DNA of 64,000 nucleotides from Archilochus colubris (lineage: Eukaryota > Chordata > Aves > Apodiformes > Trochilidae): assembly GCA_023079485.1 (NCBI GenBank), contig CM041090.1:12969403-13033402 (forward strand), given 5' to 3'. Under the pieces are notes generated by a model. That model made no database searches, was not told where the DNA came from, and saw only the letters and a list, made by a program, of their open reading frames with translations. Positions 1 to 9,599 of the stretch are shown in pieces. The position numbers were made by a program, and so were the translations under genes. Every line of letters begins with the position of its first letter. Within the stretch, counting starts at the first letter, position 1.

Positions 1-3000
1 TGAAGAATGGGAGTTATTTTAGTATATTAGAGTGACTGTTACGAAATCAAAATATAATCCCTTTAGAAAAACAAACACCCTGGAGTAATTTTAAATGGTC
101 AGATTACTTCTGGCAGTTTTGCCTTTTCATTTTGTGTTCTCATCAACATTTTAAACCATTAAATTTCAAATATCTCCAGAACCCACAAATGAGACAGGAG
201 ATCCAATACTTTATCGATGCTTACAGCCAGGAAAATGAAGAAGCTCTGATTCAAATGGTCAGGCTGGCCATCCTTCAAGCTATTATTCTTTTAAATTCCT
301 GTGCTCCAGCAATTTGCTCCAGCAATTTGAGTTGCTTGAGACTTGCAACTCATCTGATTCCCACTTCTGAGAACTAAATTCTCTGAAACAAGTAGATAAA
401 CTCCACTAGCTATGATTTTATGACAGTGCTTGATTAGTAGGTGATCCTTCTACTGAAGTCAAGTGAAGTAAGTAATTATTCTATTTTACAGTATTGCTGT
501 TCGGGTATTGATGAGAACTGAATTTTTTGTTGTACTAAGCAACATAAGACAGGAGATTGGATACTTAAAGGAAACTATAATTCTCTTGGGGGAAAAAATT
601 AAAAATTATATCTGGTCACTTTTATACATGGCAAGTCTCCAAGTATATGCTGAATTGCAAAAATATAACATATTCAAAAAGAATATTTATGTGTCCCTTC
701 TTCACCACATGTGCGGTATTTTTCTCCCATGTCACAAAAACTGTAACCACAATTTACAAGTATATGCACAATCAAGTTGCTATTGATTTAGCAATGCCTT
801 TCTTTGATGTCCCTTGCCTTAACCTCATTTATAAAGCTGTTTTGCATTATTTCAAACTGTCAATGATTTGTGACTCATGAATATTCAAATCTAATTTGCA
901 CTTACCTTTTTTGCATGCATGCTTACTTGTAATATGTCTCATTTGCCCTTTCTTTTGTGTTTATTTGCAGGTTGTTTAGTGAAGTAAACTCTGTTTTTAA
1001 AGTAATAGCATTTAGTTAAACACTGGTTGTGCAATTCTCACCTTAATACAGTTTCATATCACTAAAAGTCCATTAACTTCACTAGGGTTTCTCCTACTTG
1101 AGTGAAGAGAATGACATCCATGAGCTCTTTCTGATTGTTTACTCTGTCCCTAGCATCAACATAATTTAGCACATTTTATTGGTATAGCAATGATTTTATT
1201 TAGTATTTAGTTCAGAAAGAAATAACAAGAGAAAATGCTCTCATCTGAATGTTTCAAGATTTAGGACAGTTTAGATCTTCAGATACGAGTAAGAATTAAG
1301 AATTCATTCCTCTGGCTTGTTATTCACTGGTAAGAGGAAAAAATAATCCTTTTGACCTTTTTTTTTTTTTTTGTGGCTATGGGAACCTAGTAGAAAAACT
1401 CCCCAATTTAAGAATACTGACATAATAATAAAGCCTTTCCCAGAGAACAAATAATTCATCCAGAAGCATAATAAATGAGGCACAGTCCAAAATCCTGTTC
1501 TTTGCACCCTTCTTAATCTAAAAAAAGTCTGCTGAACAATCCAGTGCCCAAGGAAAGCAGGATAGAGATCTTTGTATCATTTTTCCCATGTATTGAGGAT
1601 TATGTAATGAAAGCAATGACTCTCTCAAATACTAAGAATCTTGTTAGTTGTTTATTTAAGGAACACACAGTTACCAGGAACATATTGGCTGCAGACAGGA
1701 CCTTCTTCAGTGAAAAGAAATTTGTGTTTGGATGAAACAACATGATTTTACTTGAGTCTTCTCAAGAGCCATTTGCCAGAGGAAGAGACCTGAAGCTAAA
1801 CTGGGGAGGGGAAGATAGACAACTGATGATTTGCCATAATGTTTGAAATCTGAAATTTAACATATAGTGGCAAAACTGGTTATGTTCCAGGTTCCTATTG
1901 CCACCCTGTTTAAAAAGCATCTCTAGGGGGTTCAGATGGCACTTGTTTTGATAATGTTTGTGACCATATATGTGAAAATTGAAGAAGGCAAGATTTTCCT
2001 TTGAACAAATATTATATGAATACATTTCCTGCATGGATCAAACCCTGGTCTTCTCAAATGGGATAGAGGCAGAACGGGGCTTTGCATGAACACCTGTACA
2101 AAACAGAAGTATACAGAGACAGGAATATTTCTCAAGCACTTTTATTATTCATCTCATCTCCTGTTTAAATAATTTCAACCAATCTACTGGGAAATAGAGC
2201 AAGTGTGATAGGTGACCAGTGACACTTCAAGAGTAATGAAATGAAAAGCTCAAATGAACATATTGTGAATGATTCTTAGGCTGGAAATTGTTTGCCTAAG
2301 CTATTCTTAGTGGGTATTTTGAAGTAAAGAGAGCACTTTCCCTCTGAGGATTGATTGTACTGACCTGATCTGATGTGGGGTTCCCAACTGGGAATAAGAG
2401 ATCTGAGCTCAGAAAATATGGCTGTATTCATCCAAGAGTTTATTTCAAATGAATAATTTTATCAGTTCTTCCATAAAAGAGAAAAATATTTCAAATATTT
2501 ATTTTTAGCTTTGCACATTAATAATAGAAATAAAAGGATCTGAGTATTTAATGTGAAGCAATTTGAAAAAAATCTTGTATATAGATTAATAATTATGTAT
2601 AGTTTAGTAAGGCGTTGTTTTTTGTTTTTTTTTCCAGTAATGCCAGGACCATGCTTTTAAATGGCATGTCTCAGCTGTTGTGAAGTCCAAGGTAAAGTCA
2701 TGTGCCCTGAAACACCCAAGAATTAGTATTATCCAGTATGACACATGCCTAGATATGTCTTATTGTGATCATAATATAGCCTCAAGGTAGCAGTACAGGA
2801 CAATCACTTTTGTGTTATTTTTTCAGTGCTGTTTATGTTTGTCTACAACTAAGAAAAGCTTCTGCTAAAGCTATTTATGATGGTTTGTAAATGCATATGA
2901 AACAGTAAGAGACAAGTTTTTAATTTAGCACATACTTTAAAACCAAAATCTATTAGTACATTAACTTGTTCATGTTTCATCACTGAAAAGCCTGTTCATT

Positions 3001-4760
3001 TGGAAACACACGTTTGAAAAAGCAGAATTTTATCACTATGACTTGAGAGATACTCAAAGTGTCAAACAAAAAACATGACTGTGAATCACCAAAGTATGAA
3101 TTAAAGAACTGATGTTTGCTTGTGTTGAGGGCTTACAGCCAGGGTGATGACTGTCTACATTTAAAATGAGTAGGACCTGGTAAACTGAGCACTTTGCACA
3201 GAGAGACTTGGAATCTTGCAAAATCAACTTGCAGAATACCGGCCTGTGTTCTTTAATCATGTAGAAGTTCTTTGGTCAGTGGGACTTTGGAAAACAGCTT
3301 TGGGCTTGAGGATAATGAAGGCTATAAGCATGGCAAACAGTGTTAACAAGCCCAAGTGCATCAAGGTGATTTTCAATGAACTTGTGGTCCCTCTAATAGC
3401 TGAGTCCTATAGACTGCTTGTCAGTCCTTTATAATGAGTGAAGATTGACACCAGAAACATCTCAGTGTCTATTCTTTAGGACCTTATTTTTTTGTGTACT
3501 CACACACTCTAAGACAATTTCTTTTCCAGTGTACTAATATAAAAGTCAGAGGTGATACAGCACAGGTTAATTTTTGCTTTTGGAGTTTATTGGCTGTGAG
3601 GGGGGAAATGTGGTGAGTGCAAGAATGTAAACACATACACAGTTTTGTTGTTTGGAATTAAGAGCAGTCTCTGCTCCTTAATGCCATTCCCAAGGAGAAC
3701 ATACCATTTAATTCCCCATGAATATAGATCCCTCTGCATTTTTATTCTAACATGGAAAATCTTGTGGTGTCTGAAAACTTGTTAAGGCTAGATGTTGTCC
3801 TGATTCCTCTTCATCAGCCCTGTGGGGACCATTTTCTCCTGTGGGAACTGGATCTCCCCATTCTCTCCAATGTTACTGTGAATCAGTCTTCTTGACCTGC
3901 CAAGATTCAAATGGAAGAATAGGATTTTCAAAATTATAAACAGCAGAGGGAAAAAATAAAATTAGGACAATCGTGAAGGGTTCCTGTAATGAAATAGTAT
4001 GTATTAACTAATGTATGTTCCCTAACTCACCCTATACCCAGTTTCATCACCTTGCATTAGGGAGGAGAGATGAAAGGAGCCAGAGGTAACAGCACACATG
4101 TATAAGAAGTCCAGTGTAGTTCTGTAATGGTGGGCAGTGGAAAAGTGTTTTCAAATTGCATTTTTTAAAATGTAAAGAAAGTATAAAAAGGGGAGCATAG
4201 AGAGGAGTGAGAGATGTAATATCTTTTCTGCTATTTCAGCCATGTTTGTGTCTTGATAATAGGTAGGGCGAAGTCCTGCAGTCCAAGGCAACATGCCTAA
4301 TCTTCATGTGTAGCTCCAACCAATTACAGTGAGGGATTAAACTAAAAACCCCTAAACTAAAATGTTTCCTGCATGGGTAGCATATATATATATATAGATA
4401 GATGTGTGTGTGTGTGTGTGTGTTTCTTTTTAGACCCAGGACTTCTTAGGGGAAATGTTGTATCCAAGGGCTGTGTGAGTGCTGGGAGTACTGTACTAAA
4501 CCTCTGGGGCAAATGTTTGCATTGAATTGTTGAAAAGAGTCTGAGATTGGCAACGCCACCCTGCCCTTGGCTAATGAGCCTTCCCCGAGAGAATATCAAG
4601 TGCAATTACCTTTCAGGGAATAACAACATACCAAAGAACCATGGACCCTGCAGAGAAAAACGAAACACACATTCGTAGGTAGAAGCCGCTATGAATCAGC
4701 ATTAATTATCCAATAGAGGGAATAGGGTTGCAATAAGTCTCAGTTCCTGACTCACACCAT
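1..4760. other. Upstream gene-free DNA, AT-rich
   Basis: No open reading frame here resembles a known protein. All are short, start and stop at random, and lack plausible splice or codon-usage support. The stretch is AT-rich with few CpGs. I see no tRNA, no rRNA and no clear transposon. It is most simply read as the distal upstream flank of MEIS2. In other vertebrates this gene borders a long gene-poor interval; that is recalled family knowledge, not something seen here. One compound microsatellite lies near its right end. Confidence 0.6.
4382..4424. repeat. Compound (AT)n-(GATA)-(GT)n microsatellite
   Basis: An alternating AT run is followed by two GATA-like units and then about ten GT units. 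It is simple-sequence DNA and probably length-polymorphic. No function is inferred. Confidence 0.95.
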
Positions 4761-4799
4761 AGATCACAGCAAATGTGAGCTACTTAGAGAAAAAACACT

Positions 4800-5550
4800 T
4801 GAGAAATTCAGTCTGCCTTAACCTCCCTTCCCCTCCCGCCTGCACTTCGGCACTCGCCTTGCGGTTGGGGGCCACGCTTCTGGGACAAGTCTCCCCAGTT
4901 TGGAGACGACTGGGAGAGGCAACAAAGGGGGCTGGTGGCAGTGAGGGAGCGGTGAACGTCAGCGGGACAGCTAATCTAACTCAAAGGCTGATTCAAGGTT
5001 TCCCCATGTGCCGACGTGGCCGTGGACCCCAAGCTTTCCGCAGAAGTCCTTAAAGAGGTCGGGCGGCTGGACAGCCGCCTGCCTCCGGTTGCACAGCCGG
5101 GGACCTTGGTCCCCTCACGGCTGACTGTCCCGGCAAATGCAGCAAGGCAGGACAGTCCCGGGAGATGGGGTTTTCTGCTCCGAAGCAGCCCGGGCGGGAC
5201 TGGAGGAGGGGGAGTGAAAGGGGGCAAAACTATATGCTCCGGATTGAGCGACTGGAAAAACGCGTTAAAGTGCCTGTCCAGCGCTTAGAGATGCGAGGGG
5301 CTGCCAGACCCGCCGTGGCTACCATGAGCCTGCGCCTTTCTGCTGGGGCGCATCCTCCGGGGGTGGCAGGGCTTGGCAGCGGAGCTCTGCGCGGAAGCGG
5401 CCGCGGCGGCGGAGAGCGCCGCAGCTTCCCGCGGAAGCCGGCAGCGGCCCGGGTGGCTCCCCAGAGAGCCGGGAAACCCCGCCGCAAACTCTTCGGACGT
5501 GAAAACGGCGCGGAGAAGGGCCGGCTGCTTTTCTGAAACAAGGCACAGGT
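4800..5550. promoter_or_regulatory. Upstream CpG-island-like block
   Basis: This is a sharp change from AT-rich flank to GC-rich DNA with many CpGs, densest at about 5310-5520. It sits about 9.5 kb upstream of the predicted MEIS2 start site. ORFs up to about 120 codons run through it on both strands, but they look like the stop-poor frames expected of GC-rich DNA. It could be a distal alternative promoter, the start of a divergent noncoding RNA, or an unmethylated enhancer island. The sequence does not choose between these. Confidence 0.55.
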
Positions 5551-5551
5551 A

Positions 5552-5760
5552 TATTGAGTTTGTCAGGGATCATAAAATGTGAATTGATTATTCAAACAGT
5601 CATTGATTATAAAAGAATGCTTACTGCAGCAATGGGAAAGGTTAAAAGGAAATTGACCCTCTGCGTACGTGACATAAAGTCATTAGGTAAATGAGATATT
5701 CATACAGGGTGTAATCAAGGTCATGCTAATTTTATTTGCAGTATTCAACTCAAATCTTGA
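5552..5760. promoter_or_regulatory. Homeodomain-site-rich, enhancer-like stretch
   Basis: Directly downstream of the CpG block, the sequence turns AT-rich but stays non-repetitive. It carries two closely spaced TGATTAT-type sites (about 5586 and 5605), which resemble PBX/HOX half-sites, a TGACAT MEIS-like half-site (about 5669) and an AGGTCA nuclear-receptor half-site (about 5716). The composition is typical of vertebrate conserved noncoding elements; conservation itself is not tested. Confidence 0.35.
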
Positions 5761-5821
5761 GCTTCGTTTGGGGGCAGCAGATAGTCCCCGAGGGAACTGA
5801 AAAGCCAGGTAGACACCAGAT

Positions 5822-5890
5822 GCCGTAAAAAACCAAAACCAAAACCAAAACCCAAGCTCGCCGTAAAAAAACAAAACCAAAACCCAAACC
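5822..5890. repeat. Duplicated A/C-rich low-complexity unit
   Basis: Two neighbouring copies, starting at about 5822 and 5860, each begin GCCGTAAAAAA and continue as AAAACC-type runs. The second copy has one extra A and a slightly different end. It is a local tandem duplication within A-rich simple sequence. Confidence 0.75.
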
Positions 5891-5919
5891 CTCCACGTAA
5901 ATAAAAGCCAAGGAGCGCT

Positions 5920-6125
5920 GGAGAATCCCCCGAAGGCCGATGCCCACGGAAGGGCCCCCGAGCACCCGGTGTGGTGGTGAGAGAATGTGACAGCGTCCGC
6001 GGAGAGGCGCGCAGGATCGGGCTCCCCGGAGGACTGTTCTCACCTCGCTGCTCCCGGGGTCACCTCCTCTCAGCCTGGGGAGAGCTAGAAGCGTAGTCAA
6101 TGTCAAAGATCCTCGCCTCTCCCAG
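5920..6125. other. Second small GC-rich patch
   Basis: About 200 bases rich in CpG lie between the A/C-rich repeat and the next AT-rich block. No ORF or splice structure is convincing. It may be an outlier of the island at 4.8-5.55 kb, separated by the enhancer-like stretch. Confidence 0.4.
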
Positions 6126-6139
6126 ACAGGATGAGAACG

Positions 6140-6440
6140 TGTAAAATTAAAAAAAAAAAAATTATGCACATATTTATCCCCTCTAATTACAGAAATTAAT
6201 CCTCTTATGACTAAAAGGTAACGTCTAAGGCGTCCCTTTGATGTTTAACAGCATCATTTGTGGCTAACATTCCAACTGATTAAGGAATAATTGTTGTTAA
6301 ATGCTTTACAAGTGGATAGTGTTTAATTGAGAGGCATTCATAATTTTACGGCTTACCACAAAATGAAACGTAATTAAAAACGCAGGAATTTCCAACTGAT
6401 TTTATTCCAATTATGTTTATTGTTCAGACTAATTACTGCA
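6140..6440. promoter_or_regulatory. TAAT-rich candidate conserved enhancer
   Basis: The segment holds many TAAT/ATTA homeodomain cores, a TCF/LEF-like CTTTGATG site (about 6236) and a perfect 12-base direct repeat, TTCCAACTGATT, at 6270-6281 and 6390-6401. It is non-repetitive, AT-rich and free of long homopolymers after the poly-A near 6150. That is the usual look of deeply conserved developmental enhancers. No conservation data were available. Confidence 0.4.
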
Positions 6441-7043
6441 CAAGATGGGGTACTTTTCCCCATCTCTAAATGGCACATGTCTCCCAAATATACGCTTGCA
6501 GTTTTTCTTTTCCAGGTACAGGCTTCGGACGGCTTTCTTCAGCCTCTCTTTCTTCCTCCCCACCCCCACCCCCATTATAATTAATGCTCCAGCCTTTTCT
6601 TCTCTCCTCCATGCAACACCTTGGGATGTGAGAAAGTGATGGCAGCTCTCTTCCCTCGGAGCTCGGAGTAATTGTAGAAGCGCTGATGAATTTCTTGAAG
6701 AAACACTTGCCACACACTGAGGAAACCATCTCCTAGCAGGATTTTACAAACCAAAGTAAACAAAGCACCCCAGGGGCGATTTCCTCCTTTTGCTTAGCTT
6801 ACTTCTCAATTTACCTCAGAAGTCATCACAAACACACACAAAATTTACAACAGAAATCATATTTGGTCTGGGGAAGATATTCTAGATAAAAGGAAGCTGA
6901 GAAATTGAAAGTGATCAAAAGAAGGGACAGTCATCAAAATACCTGCCAGGCGCGCTGCCGTTCCCCAAACCAACCTTTCCTTCTTCCTCATGAACCCAAA
7001 AATTTCTTCAGCATCTCTTTAAACATACATATTTCGAAGAGGG

Positions 7044-7086
<43 letters not shown>
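7044..7086. repeat. Poly-A homopolymer, about 43 bases
   Basis: An uninterrupted A run, followed by a C/A-rich tail. No flanking target-site duplication or SINE body was seen, so I do not call it a retroposon tail. Its exact length is likely unreliable in any assembly. Confidence 0.95.
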
Positions 7087-7090
<4 letters not shown>

Positions 7091-7692
7091 CCTACAAACC
7101 CCCACACACACCTCACGTCCATCTTACCATGCCTCTAAAACAACTTCATCTCTCCGTAAGGGGTGTGGGATAAAGTTACTTGGATAATTTCACTGTTTGC
7201 TCGATCGAAGATAGTTTAGTGTGTAAATGGATTTATTTATTCTTGAGTTTTCTATCCCTCAGCTGAGCTTTCAGAGAAAATTAGAGAGAGGTGTCCGAGA
7301 TCATGCTATGAAAATGACAGCGCTTACAGTTAAAGCGATAATCAGACTGGGTAAGACCCTGCTAAAATGGGGGCGGGGGGCATCAAATACTCAATACTGC
7401 TTCCAGTTTGCGTTTTTCCTTTGGGTTTCAAACCGTTAAGAAAGGATCACACACATATTTATTGCTCCTTTTGTCTCTTTCTTTCTAGCAGGATCCAAGC
7501 CCCGCACTTGTGTGCGCTGTTCGGGGGCTGTTGCTCTCTTCGGGAGGTTTCGGCATTCACAGGTGTGCTTCGGCTCTCTGTCTGCCTGTACAGTTTCTCA
7601 GTTCTCCCGAACGATTTACTCCGGGTGTGAGGGTAGAAAAGTGTTTAAATTCTACAGGAAAAATAAGGGGGAGGAGGGGAGCCGAGAGGGGG

Positions 7693-7743
7693 AAATCCTT
7701 CTTACGGCAAGTTAGAAATCCTTCTTATGGCAAGTTAGAAATA
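7693..7743. repeat. 23-bp tandem duplication
   Basis: Two head-to-tail copies of a 23-base unit occupy 7693-7715 and 7716-7738, differing at one base (C to T, creating TATGG from TACGG). A third copy starts and breaks off after about 5 bases. Confidence 0.9.
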
Positions 7744-7919
7744 GCCCTAGCTTTCCAAAAGAATGTTTAAATTTGACTTAATGGAACAATATCTTTTTTT
7801 CTTTTTTCTTTTTTTTTTTTTTTTTCTTTCCTTCAGCTATGAGTCCTGAATCCTTTCATTAAACTGACATAGATTTCCAGAGATGGGGAAAAGGAGGGGT
7901 ATCTGAGGTGGACATTTTA

Positions 7920-8260
7920 TGTAAATTACTAAATCCGAAATGTATTACAAATCCACTGTAATAAAACTGACAGTTTTGACAGTATTGACAACATAAATAT
8001 ATGTTGGAACACAGCACTTTCAGACACTTAACCGATGAAGCAATAAAAAGATTCGACTACAATATTTCAAATAATCGACATTGATGTTTTGATACATCAT
8101 TTTTATACCTCGAATCGATCTATCACTCTGTGACCGGTCAATTTTAAGTAAAAATCTGCTGCAATTATTTACACTATTGGCAATGACGACCTAATAACTG
8201 TTTTCAATTAATTACAGCAAAACTAAGCATTACAAGGACTAACCGGCCATATATTCCATT
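7920..8260. promoter_or_regulatory. Candidate upstream enhancer with MEIS half-site cluster
   Basis: This is an AT-rich but complex stretch that retains several CpGs (TCGA, ATCGAT). It contains a three-fold TGACA cluster at 7968-7991, TAAT cores, and TTAATTA near 8208. Retained CpG in an AT-rich, non-repetitive background suggests constraint. This is an inference from composition only. Confidence 0.4.
7968..7991 (+). promoter_or_regulatory. Three MEIS/TGIF half-sites at 9-bp spacing
   Basis: TGACAG occurs at 7968-7973 and 7977-7982, and TGACAA at 7986-7991, all in the same orientation with a 9-base period. TGACAG is the known core for MEIS, PREP and TGIF TALE homeodomains. The site lies about 7 kb upstream of a MEIS gene. 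Confidence 0.5.
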
Positions 8261-8293
8261 GTACGGTCCCTTGCATTTCTTGTATGGAAAACA

Positions 8294-8320
8294 AACACAC
8301 ACACACATATATATATATAT
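8294..8320. repeat. (CA)n-(TA)n microsatellite
   Basis: Alternating CA units pass directly into TA units. Simple sequence. Two poly-A runs follow nearby, at about 8381-8397 and 8613-8631. Confidence 0.9.
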
Positions 8321-9100
8321 TGCATTCTCTTTGTGGGATCAAAAGAAATACGTACAAAGGCGTTCACAATCTTTTAGGGGAAAAAAAAAAAAAAAAAGGA
8401 AAAGAAAAAGAAAAACAAAATCAAAAACCACAACCTCCCTTTCGGGAACACACCGCGGACTCTCATCACGTCCTTCTAAGAAAAACGCTGTAATATTTTG
8501 TCAGCTCTTTCTCTATGCAATACAAAACCGGGTTCCTAAGATTTTTTTGTTTTTCTCTGTGGGCTGCGCTCTGAATCCCACTTCAAACAATGGGCCGAGC
8601 AGCACATGGGGGGAAAAAAAAAAAAAAAAAAATTGAGATTCGTGCTTGGAGTGTGCTGTGAGAGTCTCCGTATCATTTCAAAAGAGGTATAGGAGGATAT
8701 TGTTCTCTCCGGACTGCGTACAGCAGTGCTCAAACGAGCGCGCTCCTCTTCTAGAGTTTTATAGGCAGCTGGAGAACAAAAATGAGCATTTCTGAGTGAG
8801 ACCTGAGAGCTCTGAGGGGAGCTTGGAGCCTCCTCGGATGCTCCGATACAGCACTAAAGCAATTTACTGTGCACTTTTTGCTACGGTGCCACATACGGAA
8901 CTTGAGTTTTGTTAACGCTTAGGGCTTTTCCAAACTATTGTTTGGGGTGTTTTGTTTTGGTTTTTTAAACTACTCTAGCGGAAGCAGCCTGTGCGGCAGT
9001 CATTAGTGGGGTGCCACCCGGCAGGTATTTTGGTGCTTTATGACAGCAATACGCATGCTGGCTCCATTTTTACAAACCTCACGGTCTAAAATAAAATAAA
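8321..9100. other. Intergenic stretch without gene
   Basis: No supported coding sequence. It is A-rich simple sequence interspersed with moderately complex DNA. The ORFs found here owe their length to the poly-A (Lys) and poly-T (Phe) runs. Confidence 0.5.
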
Positions 9101-9350
9101 GCCGTTTGGTTTCACGGCACTTTGGTCCCGCGTAGACCCACGCAGCGGGCCCGTCCGGGCCCTGCGTGGGTCTCGGCGGCCCAGGGAGGGAATGGGATCC
9201 CCGCCAGGGGGCGCTCGAGGGCCGCTGACGGCAGCACCGGCGCTGCGCGGCCCGGGGAGCGACAGCACCGAGATGGGGAGGGGGGGAGGCGGTGTCCCAG
9301 CATCGGATGTTTGGGAGGGGAGGGGATGTGAAAGGGGAATGGGGAGTGAT
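9100..9350. promoter_or_regulatory. CpG-rich patch containing a CTCF motif
   Basis: A GC-rich segment with many CpGs lies about 5.8 kb upstream of the predicted promoter. It carries the CTCF-type motif at 9201-9215. The overlapping ORFs on both strands are frame shadows of GC-rich DNA. Confidence 0.5.
9201..9215 (+). promoter_or_regulatory. Strong CTCF-type motif
   Basis: CCGCCAGGGGGCGCT matches the well-known vertebrate CTCF core (CCACCAGGGGGCGCT) at every base except the third, a tolerated A-to-G change. The forward motif points toward MEIS2. Occupancy is inferred, not shown. Confidence 0.65.
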
Positions 9351-9414
9351 ACCCCCGGATCTGTCTTGCTTCGTTCTTTTGGTGTTTGTTATTTTAATCC
9401 TAAAACAACAACGA

Positions 9415-9475
9415 CAAAAAGAAGAAAAAAAAAAAGGAAAAAAAAAAGTGGGGGGGGGTGGGTGAGGTGGGGAGT
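9415..9475. repeat. Purine-only tract: A-runs then G-runs
   Basis: Runs of A with scattered G pass into a nine-G run and further G clusters. The G-rich strand could form a G-quadruplex. Length in an assembly is error-prone. Confidence 0.8.
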
Positions 9476-9566
9476 GCAAAAAGAGAGAGATAATGGGAAG
9501 TTAACAGGTAAGTAAATGAACCTCCTCCTAATCCAGCCCGTAAAGACCTCAGTCATACCGCAGCCG

Positions 9567-9583
9567 AGGTCAAGAAAAGTTCA
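9567..9583 (+). promoter_or_regulatory. DR5 retinoic-acid response element candidate
   Basis: AGGTCA-AGAAA-AGTTCA is two direct half-sites, both fitting the RAR/RXR consensus (A/G)G(G/T)TCA, separated by exactly five bases. This is the classical DR5 arrangement. It sits about 5.5 kb upstream of the predicted promoter. MEIS2 is a known retinoic-acid-inducible gene in other vertebrates, which makes the match biologically sensible; binding is inferred. Confidence 0.55.
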
Positions 9584-9599
9584 CCGTGATGGGGCTACT

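Larger units (their letters stand above)
6441..7920. other. Intergenic stretch, nothing genic
   Basis: No supported gene. It contains pyrimidine-rich segments near 6540, a very long poly-A run, a 23-bp tandem duplication and a T-rich run near 7795-7826. The short ORFs are composition artefacts. Confidence 0.55.

Noticed and set aside
5165..5536. 123-codon ORF in the upstream CpG island
   Set aside because: Stop-poor frames are expected in GC-rich DNA; ORFs exist in several frames at once and none resembles a protein family.
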